A DNA stretch of 64,000 nucleotides from an uncultured Bacteroidales bacterium (GTDB taxonomy: Bacteria > Bacteroidota > Bacteroidia > Bacteroidales > P3). Under the pieces are notes generated by a model. That model did not search any database. It worked only from the letters and a program-made list of their open reading frames with translations, and had not been told where the DNA came from. This document shows positions 27,206 to 35,526 of this stretch, piece after piece; the first letter of the stretch is position 1, and the number at the start of each line of letters is the position of its first letter. The stretch covers positions 103,468 to 167,467 of the forward strand of contig ONEY01000002.1 of assembly GCA_900316965.1 (NCBI GenBank), in the 5' to 3' direction. The position numbers were made by a program, and so were the translations under genes.

Positions 27206-27223
27206 TAACGCAACATTGCGTTA
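27206..27223. promoter_or_regulatory. Inverted repeat TAACGCAACATTGCGTTA, candidate operator
   Basis: Perfect 8-base arms with a 2-base centre lie 14 bases before the helicase ATG, in the gap between divergent genes. The position fits an operator or a leader stem; the regulator is unknown. Confidence 0.45.
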
Positions 27224-27236
27224 CTAGTCGGTAATA

Positions 27237-29159
27237 ATGGAAACCAAAACTAGCATATCACGATTGGCGGCTCTTGACGAGTTGTTGAAAATGGAGCAAG
27301 ACTATGAGCGCGCCGCTTATAGCCGTTCGCTTAGTGTCGATAACATAAGCGGTCGTGTTTGCGAAGCCGATTGCAAATATCCGGTGACCATAAGCGGGTT
27401 CGGTTATAATGCCCTCAACCAGTTGATACTCACTGTCGCTTACGAGTGTGATGGAGAAGAACTAGAGAATGATTTTGAACCGGGTAGACCTGTGGCATTC
27501 TTCCATCTTACTCAGGACGGGACCGGTGTCGTGGAACTGCCATACGTTTGCTTTGTCGACAGCTATAATGAAGGCGTTCTTCAGATTCAGCTGCCCAACA
27601 AGGGCTCGCTCTCTTCTCTCCAGGACAAGTCTCAGCATGCCTTGCTGGGTGTGCGAGCTGCCATCGACGACACTTCGTATCGTGTTATGCACGAGTCACT
27701 CCATGCCACTATGCGCTCCGAAAACGAGAGGTTTGTCCGCCTCCGCGAAACGCTTATTGGGAATCTGCAGCCTCGTTTCCGTCAGCTGCCGCCTGTCGCC
27801 ATACCATGGCTTAACGCTAGTCAGAATGATGCTGTACGTAAGGTCGTCGCAGCCATGGATGTGGCCATAGTACACGGACCTCCAGGTACAGGCAAGACAA
27901 CTACTCTTGTCGAGGCTATTTTCGAGACCCTGCAGCGTGAGACACAAGTCCTTGTGTGCGCTCCCAGCAATGCCGCTGTCGACTGGATAAGCGAGCAACT
28001 GTCGAAACGGGGCTTGAATGTGTTGCGCATTGGCAATCCGTTGAAGATGAGCGACGAAATGCTTGCCTGTAGCTATGAGCGTCGCTATGCCGACCATCCC
28101 GACTATCCTGAGTTGTGGAATATCCGTCGTGCATTGAGAGAATCCTCGGGTGGCAAACCCTCTCATGAACGCCAGAATCAGTTGCGGAGGCTTCGCAAAC
28201 GCCAAATGGAGTTGGAAATCAAAATCAATGCAGATTTATTCGAGCAAGCCAGTGTCGTCAGCTGCACCCTTATTGGCAGCGCCTACCATATTATGGAACA
28301 TCGCCATTTCGGCACTCTTTTCATCGATGAGGCGGCACAAGCACTCGAACCCGCTTGCTGGACGGCGATACTGAAGGCCGATCGAGTGATTTTTGGTGGC
28401 GACCATCAACAGCTGCCACCAACAGTGAAAAATGTTGACGCTGCACGCAAAGGCTTGGCAAACACATTGATGCATTATGTTGTCCGCACCAAGCCAGAAT
28501 GTGTGACCCTCCTTGACACTCAATATCGCATGCATCGCGACATAATGGCTTTCCCTTCACAATGGTTCTATCATGGAAGATTGAAAGCAGCACCAGACGT
28601 TGCTGACCGCTTGGTTCACATTATGGACACTCCGTTGACATGGATTGACACCGTCAATTGCGGCTTCTCAGAACGCCAAAACAAAGCGCAGAGCCGGCTT
28701 AACGTCGATGAGGCTCGTCTGGTTGTGCATACACTTCGTGACTATGTGGATATGATTGGTGTTGAACGCATTGTGAGCGACAATGTCGATTTTGGTATTA
28801 TTTCCCCCTATCGTGGTCAAGTGCGTATGATACGGCGTCTGTTGAAAATGCAGCGCTTCTATCGCCGTATACGCGGCCAGGTGACGGTGCGCACGGTCGA
28901 CGGCTTCCAGGGGCAGGAGCGCGACGTAATCGTCATCAGTATGGTTCGTGACAACGAGAAGGGCGAGATTGGATTCCTCGGCGATTTGCGTCGAATGAAT
29001 GTCGCCATCACGCGGGCGCGTATGAAACTGATTGTCATAGGCAACAGCGAGACGCTGTCACGTCACAAGTTCTACAAAGCCCTGTTCGAGCACTTCCAGA
29101 AACGCGGTCAGGTGATAGAGCTGCCACTTGAAACGCAGGGTGGAACTACTAGTCCTTAA
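27237..29159 (+). CDS. Superfamily 1 DNA/RNA helicase (UPF1/IGHMBP2-like)
   Basis: This 640-residue ATP-dependent helicase has all SF1B motifs: Walker A HGPPGTGKTTT (Lys220), motif Ia CAPSNAAVD, Walker B LFIDEAAQALEP, motif III GGDHQQLPPT, motif IV LDTQYRMH, motif V TVDGFQGQERDVIVIS and motif VI NVAITRARMKL. The N-terminal ~190 residues form the oligonucleotide-binding region that precedes the helicase core in the IGHMBP2/SMUBP2 group. It is common in Bacteroidota; its role in DNA or RNA metabolism is not settled. It converges with the small barrel gene with 9 bases between stops. Confidence 0.92.
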   Translation: METKTSISRLAALDELLKMEQDYERAAYSRSLSVDNISGRVCEADCKYPVTISGFGYNALNQLILTVAYECDGEELENDFEPGRPVAFFHLTQDGTGVVELPYVCFVDSYNEGVLQIQLPNKGSLSSLQDKSQHALLGVRAAIDDTSYRVMHESLHATMRSENERFVRLRETLIGNLQPRFRQLPPVAIPWLNASQNDAVRKVVAAMDVAIVHGPPGTGKTTTLVEAIFETLQRETQVLVCAPSNAAVDWISEQLSKRGLNVLRIGNPLKMSDEMLACSYERRYADHPDYPELWNIRRALRESSGGKPSHERQNQLRRLRKRQMELEIKINADLFEQASVVSCTLIGSAYHIMEHRHFGTLFIDEAAQALEPACWTAILKADRVIFGGDHQQLPPTVKNVDAARKGLANTLMHYVVRTKPECVTLLDTQYRMHRDIMAFPSQWFYHGRLKAAPDVADRLVHIMDTPLTWIDTVNCGFSERQNKAQSRLNVDEARLVVHTLRDYVDMIGVERIVSDNVDFGIISPYRGQVRMIRRLLKMQRFYRRIRGQVTVRTVDGFQGQERDVIVISMVRDNEKGEIGFLGDLRRMNVAITRARMKLIVIGNSETLSRHKFYKALFEHFQKRGQVIELPLETQGGTTSP

Positions 29160-29168
29160 TGTTTATTG

Positions 29169-29738
29169 TTAATAATAAAGGCTGTTCAAAAGCAAGTACC
29201 CCACAGCAGGAATGGCCGTCAGACTGACGCTGAAGCCTACAGTGTAGACGGGCTTGTTGTAGAAGTGGGTTCTTCCTATCGTGAAACTTGTCCAGGCAAA
29301 TCTGCTCCGTCCTGCTTTTGCGCCCGGAGCAATACGCAATCCGGCATCCAATCCAGGATAGATTATTAAATGATTGTTGCTGGTTAATCCAAATCCCAAG
29401 GACAATCCGCTATAGACTTGAAAGTCAATTTTGCTACTCGCGTTTGAAACCCTATAGGCGGCACCACCCGTAATACCGACATAGTTCTTGTATTTCCCGT
29501 CGATGTACGACAGTCCTCCATACCATCCCCATCTGTCAGACAAGTTCGAGTACTGGATGCCGATGCCGACATCTACGTTGAATTGTGTTGGACGATCGTC
29601 TTGTTCAACGACTGGGCCAAAAATAAATTTTGCTTCAGCAAAGTGCTTCGAAAAGCGCGGAGCGTCTGTCGAAAGAGTGTCTTGCGCGGCTGCATTTATT
29701 GTGATAAGCATAACCGCAAGGAATAGTTTTATTTTCAT
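29169..29738 (-). CDS. Small outer-membrane beta-barrel protein
   Basis: This 189-residue protein has a signal peptide (MKIKLFLAVMLITINAAAQ). The mature part alternates strands and turns with Gly and aromatic residues (FNVDVGIGIQYSNL, WGWYGGLSYIDG, YVGITGGAAYRV, IDFQVYSGLSLGFG, YTVGFSVSLTAI), consistent with an 8-10-stranded barrel, and ends in YY. I do not recognise a named family. The ATG at 29738 starts the signal peptide; the longer frame up to 29942 overlaps the Fe-S gene and is Arg-rich, so it is a shadow. It begins 30 bases after the hydrogenase-like gene stops. Confidence 0.65.
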   Translation of the reverse strand: MKIKLFLAVMLITINAAAQDTLSTDAPRFSKHFAEAKFIFGPVVEQDDRPTQFNVDVGIGIQYSNLSDRWGWYGGLSYIDGKYKNYVGITGGAAYRVSNASSKIDFQVYSGLSLGFGLTSNNHLIIYPGLDAGLRIAPGAKAGRSRFAWTSFTIGRTHFYNKPVYTVGFSVSLTAIPAVGYLLLNSLYY

Positions 29739-29767
29739 AAGTTTATGGGTATTAAGCTGCGAAAGAA

Positions 29768-31120
29768 CTATTCTTCCTTCATCCTGTCTTCGCCCCATAC
29801 GGCGTTCATCGCGGCGATGCACTCCTGGCGTGTGATGTCGTTTTTGCGCTCCAGGTGGCGTTGGTAGAATATGCAACGCGACAGGCCTATGCGGTTGATG
29901 ACCACGTCGCCGGCGAAGCTTTCGCAGGTGGGGGCACCGCAAAGACCGCAGTCGATCTGTGGCAGACGTGCCTTAAGCCTATTGATGCGTTCCATCTTTT
30001 CGAAGGCCTTGCTGCGGTCCTTGTCGAGGACGAACATCGAACGCGGCTGCGGTGCCTCGACGCGGCTGTTCTCAATGAGGAATTTCTTCATCTTGTCCAT
30101 CTCGCGTTCGCGCGGCACCTCCCCGTTGCGCTCGCGTTCGGCTGCTTTGCGGGCACGCGAGTACATGCGGGCGCCGCAGAGGAACCGGTTCTCGTAGCTG
30201 AGCAAAGCCCCGGCGCAACTTTGGTCGCAGGCGCGCAGTTCGAGGAACTCGACATCCTCCACTTCGTCGTTCTCCAGCTTGTCAAGGAAGTCCATCACGT
30301 TCTGTATGCCGTCGATGGAATAGCTTTTTTTCGCTAGGCATATACGTCGCTCGCCGTTGGTGAGGGTGCTGAGAATGGCGTCGCTGGAAAGATTAATGGT
30401 GCGGCTTTGCTTGGAAATGTAATTTTTGCCTTGCTCTTTGATTTTGCGGTAGGTGCGGTTGAAAAGGGAGTCCATATTGATAACGCCGTCAATGATGGAT
30501 CTTTTCTCGCCGACGGGGGCCTTCACCGCGGCGATTTTGGCGGCGCATGGAGTCACGTAGAACAGCCCTATTTCCTCACGTGGAATACCTCTGTTCTGGA
30601 GCTCTTGTAGACAGTATATGGCAGAGATGTCAAGTGGAGCCTTGATTGGCATGATGTTCTCTACCAACGATGGGTATTTAATCTGAATCAACCGGACAAT
30701 GGCTGGGCAGAAACTTGAAATGAGGGGGCGTATGTCAGGATTCTCGCGGGCGTATTGTTCTTTGGCTTCGGCGAATATGTTGGCTGCCGATTCAACTTCA
30801 AACACATGACGGAAACCAAGGTCTACGAGAGCGTCGTATATTCGTGACACGCGGATCTCCTCGGGAAACTGGCCAAGGAAGACGGCGGGTATGAGGGCTA
30901 CAGAGTGAGGGAACTCGTGTACCATCTGGAAGTCGTCTTCGTTGATGTATATGGCGTCGACGGGGCATGTCTCGTGGCATTTGCCACAGTCAATGCAGCG
31001 GTGCTCTTGTATGGATGCCGTCCCCTCACTGATGCGTATGGCTTCGGTAGGGCATGCTTTGAGGCATCGCATACAACCAATGCATTTTTTGTCGTCAATT
31101 TTGAGCGCGTGTACGAACAT
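29768..31120 (-). CDS. [FeFe]-hydrogenase-like Fe-S protein, putative H2 sensor
   Basis: This 450-residue protein has two N-terminal [4Fe-4S] motifs (CIGCMRCLKACP, CIDCGKCHETCP), a hydrogenase large-subunit-like domain and a C-terminal Fe-S domain (CGLCGAPTCESFAGDVV). The H-cluster ligand cysteines can be matched: SSFCPAI (canonical TSCCP with the proton-transfer Cys replaced by Phe), TPCAAKIAA (canonical MPCxxKxxE) and RACDQSCAG. Loss of the proton-transfer Cys argues against fast catalysis and for a sensory role, as proposed for HydS-like proteins. Upstream on the same strand are an RsbW/RsbT-type ATPase and a DRTGG protein, gene families that often accompany hyd operons. The ATG at 31120 fits homologue starts better than that at 31159. 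Confidence 0.82.
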   Translation of the reverse strand: MFVHALKIDDKKCIGCMRCLKACPTEAIRISEGTASIQEHRCIDCGKCHETCPVDAIYINEDDFQMVHEFPHSVALIPAVFLGQFPEEIRVSRIYDALVDLGFRHVFEVESAANIFAEAKEQYARENPDIRPLISSFCPAIVRLIQIKYPSLVENIMPIKAPLDISAIYCLQELQNRGIPREEIGLFYVTPCAAKIAAVKAPVGEKRSIIDGVINMDSLFNRTYRKIKEQGKNYISKQSRTINLSSDAILSTLTNGERRICLAKKSYSIDGIQNVMDFLDKLENDEVEDVEFLELRACDQSCAGALLSYENRFLCGARMYSRARKAAERERNGEVPREREMDKMKKFLIENSRVEAPQPRSMFVLDKDRSKAFEKMERINRLKARLPQIDCGLCGAPTCESFAGDVVINRIGLSRCIFYQRHLERKNDITRQECIAAMNAVWGEDRMKEE

Positions 31121-31206
31121 ATTATTATTAATTGAATGAAGAATTATGTCATTTGACATCTGTCGGGATGTAGCCTTCGAGAGTCAACCGTCATAATTCA
31201 AGATTA

Positions 31207-31617
31207 TTAAAAGTTTACTTCCATCTCGACGGTTGTGCCTACGCCGACTTCGGAGGTGACATTGAGTTTGTCGACATTCTTCTGCATGTTGGGCAGACCC
31301 ATGCCGGCACCGAATCCCATGTCTCTCACTTCGGGACGCGCGGTGGAGTAGCCTTCTTGCATGGCCAATGCTATGTCGGGTATGCCGGGCCCCTTGTCGG
31401 CGACGACCATTTTTATTTTGTCGGAGTCAATGTCCACGATCACTTTGCCGCCATAGGCATGCGCGATGGCATTGACTTCGGCTTCATATAAAGCCACAAC
31501 GACACGCTTTACCTTGCCCGGGTCAACGTTGAGTTGTTTCAAAGTCTTTTTGACAGAGCTGGATGCTTTGCCTGCATTGACAAAATCGCCTTCTATTACT
31601 GTGTATTCTTGATGCAT
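31207..31617 (-). CDS. RsbW/RsbT-type ATP-binding protein (GHKL ATPase)
   Basis: This 136-residue stand-alone GHKL ATPase domain has the N box EAEVNAIAHAYGG, the G1 box DKGPGIPD and the G2 region GFGAGMGLPN, and lacks any His-phosphotransfer domain. Such proteins are anti-sigma factors or switch kinases in partner-switching systems. This subtype is regularly found in [FeFe] hydrogenase loci next to DRTGG and hydrogenase-like sensor genes, so a role in redox- or H2-responsive control is inferred. It lies between those two genes here. No matching anti-anti-sigma factor is visible. Confidence 0.88.
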   Translation of the reverse strand: MHQEYTVIEGDFVNAGKASSSVKKTLKQLNVDPGKVKRVVVALYEAEVNAIAHAYGGKVIVDIDSDKIKMVVADKGPGIPDIALAMQEGYSTARPEVRDMGFGAGMGLPNMQKNVDKLNVTSEVGVGTTVEMEVNF

Positions 31618-31679
31618 GTTTTTTTGAAAGTAAATAGGTGTTTTAATGTCTAGTTATTGATATAGGTTTGCTACGACTG

Positions 31680-32021
31680 TCAGAATAGAGGTTTGAGTCC
31701 ATTGTCGTAAAGTAGGCCGCACACTTTGAACATTGAATAGGCGCAACTGAGTATTACCATGTCGTCGTCTTCGGCAAGTTCTATCATGTCTTCTGTGACT
31801 TTTTTGTTGCGAACCACAATGATTACGTCAAGCGATGCCATGTCGCATGTGCGTATGGTTTGAACATTGCAGAGTCCAGTGATTAGTATTGGCGTGTCTT
31901 TCAAGGTCAACACATCACTCATTAAGTCAGAGGCAAATGCGGTTTCAACCTCTTCGTCAAGACGACTTTCGCCGGTGCATACTGTTGCGTTCAGCAATTT
32001 GGCTATTTCTCGAATTGTCAT
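31680..32021 (-). CDS. DRTGG domain protein of hydrogenase loci
   Basis: This 113-residue protein is made of one DRTGG-type domain: an N-terminal MTIREIAKLLNATVCTG, then the alternating hydrophobic core (DTPILITGLCNVQTIRT, LDVIIVVRNKKV, DMVILSCAYSMFKVCG). The domain occurs fused to phosphotransacetylase and, as single proteins, in hydrogenase gene clusters; its function is unknown, and a sensory or regulatory role is assumed. It is the first gene of a three-gene minus-strand unit with the ATPase and the sensor-like hydrogenase. A promoter-like element at 32268-32275 would give an unusually long ~240-base leader. Confidence 0.85.
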   Translation of the reverse strand: MTIREIAKLLNATVCTGESRLDEEVETAFASDLMSDVLTLKDTPILITGLCNVQTIRTCDMASLDVIIVVRNKKVTEDMIELAEDDDMVILSCAYSMFKVCGLLYDNGLKPLF

Positions 32022-32409
32022 TGTATGGTTAGTTTTATGGATGGAGATTTTTTCTTATTAAAAAAGGTAGAATTGTGATGATTCTCGATTAATTGTTTGA
32101 TTTTATGTGTGAATCTTTTGTTCTTATTATTCCTTCTTGCTATAGTGGATTGTTGTGGCGTTTATTGTGGTTGATGATATTTGGTTATGGTAACTGTTTG
32201 GTTATTATTATATTGATTTGCTTAAAAATCCACATATCTCTAGTAAATGTTATTCAAAAAGAAAGTGCAAATATACGTTTTTTTTCTGATAGAATAGAAT
32301 AACTGGCTCATTTTTTTGATGCTTATTTTTTAGACTCATCTATAATTAATTATTAAGCAATAAAATACACATAGGCAATTTTTTGCTATTTGCGACGTTA
32401 TCGTATTAT
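32022..32409. other. 388-base gene-free divergent region
   Basis: This AT-rich gap separates the DRTGG and LD-carboxypeptidase genes. It contains a TATATTTG promoter-like element at 32268-32275 on the minus strand and a T-rich stretch after it. No RNA gene or conserved riboswitch core was recognised. Confidence 0.5.
32268..32275 (-). promoter_or_regulatory. -7 promoter element TATATTTG upstream of DRTGG gene
   Basis: The minus strand reads TATATTTG, a full TAnnTTTG match. It lies about 247 bases before the DRTGG start codon, so it would give a leader of about 240 bases; no -33 TTTG was found at the usual spacing. Confidence 0.4.
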
Positions 32410-33345
32410 ATGAATGGAATAATACATGAAATGAAACTTCATGAAGGCGACCGAGTGGCCCTTGTGGCCACAGCCCGAAAAGTGTCGCCTGCCGATGTGG
32501 AGCCAGCGGTAAGACTCTTTGAATCGTGGGGATTGCAAGTTGTGGTTCCCGAAGGATTGTTCGCCTCAGATTGCCAGTTTGCCGGTAACGACAGTCATCG
32601 TGCGGCAATGTTGCAAAAACTGATCGACGATAATGAAATCAGAGCCATCTTTTGTGCTCGTGGCGGCTATGGAACAGTACGAATCATAGACATGATTGAC
32701 TTTGCCGCTTTAAAATCTTGTCCCAAATGGATTGTTGGTTATAGCGATGTTACAGCCCTCCACAGCCACATGGCATCACATTGCTTTGTTCCTTCGCTCC
32801 ACGCCACTATGCCCGTCAATATTCCGGGCGACGCTATAGATAGAGACTATCCCGCATTACACACGCTACATGATTTTATGTTCAATGGCAAATTGTATTA
32901 TCATTTCCCGATTGATGCCAATTCTAAAACTGCGTTTGGCAGGGTAGGGGATTGCCACGCACCTGTCGTTGGCGGTAATTTGTCGGTGCTGTACAGCCTT
33001 CTGGGCTCAGATTCTGATGTCGATACCGACGGAAAGATATTATTGATAGAAGACCTCGACGAGTATCTTTATCATATTGACCGTATGATGATGGCTCTCA
33101 AACGGGCAAAAAAGCTGGAAAAACTAAAAGGTTTGATAGTTGGTGCATTCACCGATATGCACGACAACACTATACCTTTCGGACGCGACGCTTATAGTAT
33201 TATACTTGATACTGTCGCCGACTATGATTATCCAGTCGCTATGGGATGTCCCTTTGGTCATATCGGAATGGAAAATCTGTCGTTGCCATTGAATGTCGAC
33301 GTTGTTTTCAAGGTCACGGAAGAGGAAGTTTCTATTACACTTTAA
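32410..33345 (+). CDS. LD-carboxypeptidase (peptidase S66)
   Basis: S66 LD-carboxypeptidases cleave the terminal D-Ala from tetrapeptides during murein recycling. The protein has the Ser nucleophile in WIVGYSDVTALH (Ser112), a Glu in LLIEDLDEYLYHIDRM and the catalytic-loop His in FGHIGMENLSLP. The N-terminal Rossmann-like segment VALVATARKVS and CARGGYGTVR are also typical. The length is about 311 residues. The ATG at 32410 is chosen; a second ATG at 32431 (MKLHEGDRVALVATA) matches homologue starts closely and may be the true one, while the TTG at 32383 is unlikely. Its neighbours are divergent hydrogenase regulators and a downstream deacetylase-like operon. Confidence 0.9.
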   Translation: MNGIIHEMKLHEGDRVALVATARKVSPADVEPAVRLFESWGLQVVVPEGLFASDCQFAGNDSHRAAMLQKLIDDNEIRAIFCARGGYGTVRIIDMIDFAALKSCPKWIVGYSDVTALHSHMASHCFVPSLHATMPVNIPGDAIDRDYPALHTLHDFMFNGKLYYHFPIDANSKTAFGRVGDCHAPVVGGNLSVLYSLLGSDSDVDTDGKILLIEDLDEYLYHIDRMMMALKRAKKLEKLKGLIVGAFTDMHDNTIPFGRDAYSIILDTVADYDYPVAMGCPFGHIGMENLSLPLNVDVVFKVTEEEVSITL

Positions 33346-33391
33346 AGAGTCCTGCTTTTGAGCCCTTTATTGGCGTTTTAAAAAAAAGTTG

Positions 33392-33399
33392 TATCTTTG
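33392..33399 (+). promoter_or_regulatory. -7 promoter element TATCTTTG for the deacetylase-kdsC-rlpA unit
   Basis: The plus strand reads TATCTTTG with a TTGG (33370-33373) 18 bases upstream. Transcription would start near 33406, about 170 bases before the first ATG. Confidence 0.6.
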
Positions 33400-33574
33400 C
33401 AATCGGTTATTTTGCGGTTCAGGAAAATGACAGAAGAGATTTTGTTGTGGGTATATAATTGATTTGTAGTGTTAAAATATTTGATGAATAACTTTTTCTG
33501 TTGCTGCGATTGACTATGATTTGATGATGCTAGGGTAGAGTGGGTGATGTTTTATTAATAAAGAGATAATTAGT

Positions 33575-34894
33575 ATGTTGCTGATACATGTACCAAGGCT
33601 GACTAATAGGTTGGGATATACACTGAATGTGATTTTCCGGCATATACTGCATTCTGATTTCGAAATCACTGCCGACATTAATGTTTTTGATAAACATAAG
33701 GGTGCAAAGTTGTGCTATGGTCGACAACCTATTGGAGACTCGATTTTTCTGCGCTCAACCGACATACTATTCCAAACCACCATTGTCGATCAGTCGCCGC
33801 GTTGCATTGATTACGATGGACTTCCTGGACTTTTCCCAGTATATAATCAAGCCAGCTGCGTTCCTTTCGATTTACTTGCCTCCACTTTTTATTGCTTGTC
33901 GCGCTACGAGGAGTATCTGCCCCATTTCACAGACGAGCATGGACGGTTCCCCGCCACCGAAAGTATGGCCTTCAGGGAGGGGTTCCTAAAGACCGCCGTT
34001 GTCGATAGATGGGCATTGCTGCTTGCCTCTATTATCACTGAGCATTATCCCGATCAGACTTTTGCCCATCGTAACTTTGAAGTCGAGAACACTGTAGATA
34101 TTGACGCGGCATATTGCTATCGACACAAAGGCTTGTTTAGAACCCTCTTTGGCATGGGCCGAGACTTGATGTCGAAAAGTGAAGAGGGATTGCTTAGAAA
34201 ACGTATGCGAGTATTGCTGCGGCGCGAACCTGACCCATTCGACACTTTCGATTTTATTATTGATGTTAATCAGCAACATGCGGGAATGAGGCTGAAATTC
34301 TTCCCGCTGATGGCCGACTATAATGTCAACGATAAGCCGATTTCATATCAAAATGACGAATTCCGCTCTTTGTTGAAGCATCTGTCGGATAACGCAAAAA
34401 TGGGCCTTCATGCCTCGTACGCTTCTGCCGACAACAGCGAACTCATAGCGGTGGAATCTGAGCGGCTTTCCTCGATATTGCACAGACCGACAAAAAGAAA
34501 CCGATACCATTTCCTGCGTCTTCAATTGCCAGCGTCATATACCGCTCTGATAGACGAAGGCATATTGAACGACTACACTATGGGCTATGCCGATCAGCCG
34601 GGATTCCGGGCGGGAACATGCTCTACCTATCCATTCTTTGACTTGGAGAGCGACAGCGAAACACCACTGATGATCCATCCTTTTGTTGCTATGGATTCAA
34701 CCTTCTATTACTATCTGAAAAATACCACAGAAGAGGCCGAAATAGTATATCGACAACTCGTGGATGAGATAAAAGCTGTCGGCGGCACACTTTCGCTGCT
34801 GTGGCATAATCAAAGCATGTGTGAGGATTTTGGTTGGAAAGGCTGGAGCGACCTATTCAAGAATGTGCTTGACTATGCTGATTCTATACGATGA
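33575..34894 (+). CDS. Polysaccharide deacetylase-like protein (DUF7033-type)
   Basis: This 439-residue cytoplasmic protein has no signal peptide. The C-terminal half has the features of a CE4/NodB-like barrel variant in Bacteroidota: NTVDIDAAYCY (metal-binding Asp pair), KMGLHASYAS (His/Ser), RYHFLRLQLPASYTALIDEG, DYTMGYADQPGFRAGT and WHNQSM near the end. The N-terminal ~150 residues correspond to the DUF7033-type domain. Members sit in cell-envelope or LPS contexts, and here the next genes are kdsC and rlpA; a role in deacetylating an envelope sugar is inferred, not shown. It starts ATG after a ~170-base leader. Confidence 0.75.
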   Translation: MLLIHVPRLTNRLGYTLNVIFRHILHSDFEITADINVFDKHKGAKLCYGRQPIGDSIFLRSTDILFQTTIVDQSPRCIDYDGLPGLFPVYNQASCVPFDLLASTFYCLSRYEEYLPHFTDEHGRFPATESMAFREGFLKTAVVDRWALLLASIITEHYPDQTFAHRNFEVENTVDIDAAYCYRHKGLFRTLFGMGRDLMSKSEEGLLRKRMRVLLRREPDPFDTFDFIIDVNQQHAGMRLKFFPLMADYNVNDKPISYQNDEFRSLLKHLSDNAKMGLHASYASADNSELIAVESERLSSILHRPTKRNRYHFLRLQLPASYTALIDEGILNDYTMGYADQPGFRAGTCSTYPFFDLESDSETPLMIHPFVAMDSTFYYYLKNTTEEAEIVYRQLVDEIKAVGGTLSLLWHNQSMCEDFGWKGWSDLFKNVLDYADSIR

Positions 34895-35004
34895 TAAACA
34901 CCTGCGTAACTGCGCAAATCCACCCTCAATAAAGACTTGTGAAGATTGATACAGCTAAAGATTTAAATTTTTTTAAACATTTATTTTTTACCAGTATTTG
35001 ACTC

Positions 35005-35523
35005 ATGAATTATAAATCCAAACTACACGATATTAAAGCTTTTGTTTTCGATTTTGATGGTGTTATGACCGATGGCAGCGTATGGATGTATGCCGACCGT
35101 GAAACAGTTCGTTGTGGCAACATCAAGGATGGCTATGCTATCCAGTATGCCGTCAAAAAAGGCTACATAATCGCCCTGATCTCCGGTGCCACATCGTTGA
35201 GTATCAACAATCGTATGGAATCTCTAGGGGTTACACAGATTTATACCGGCTGCGCCAACAAAATGGAGACTTATCGTAAATTTCTAACCATAAATAATCT
35301 TACCGAGAGTCAAGTCCTTTGCATGGGCGATGACATTCCTGATTATGAGATTATGAGCCATTGTGGAGTTGCAGCATGTCCTTCCGATGCCGCTGTCGAG
35401 ATAAAAGAGATATCCGACTACATCTCTATTTGCGCCGGAGGGAAAGGGTGCGTGCGTGATGTCATAGAGCAGACTTTGCGGCTGCAGGGACAATGGTTCC
35501 ATTCTGATGCCCTAAACTGGTAG
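35005..35523 (+). CDS. kdsC: KdsC-type HAD phosphatase (KDO 8-phosphate phosphatase)
   Basis: KdsC removes phosphate from KDO-8-P to give KDO for the lipid A core. This 172-residue HAD protein has the nucleophile motif FVFDFDGVMTDG (Asp16 and Asp18), motif II LISGATS, a Lys in CANKMETY and the acid motif MGDDIPDYEIM. The C0 form without a cap domain is typical of KdsC. Its length is normal. RlpA begins 3 bases after the stop, so the two genes share a transcript. In Bacteroidota the same fold can also belong to related sugar-phosphate phosphatases; the assignment is family-level. Confidence 0.88.
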   Translation: MNYKSKLHDIKAFVFDFDGVMTDGSVWMYADRETVRCGNIKDGYAIQYAVKKGYIIALISGATSLSINNRMESLGVTQIYTGCANKMETYRKFLTINNLTESQVLCMGDDIPDYEIMSHCGVAACPSDAAVEIKEISDYISICAGGKGCVRDVIEQTLRLQGQWFHSDALNW

Positions 35524-35526
35524 CTT

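Noticed and set aside
29739..29942. Arg-rich extension of the 29.2 kb barrel gene
   Set aside because: It overlaps the Fe-S gene in another frame and reads as a shadow of it; the signal peptide begins at 29738.
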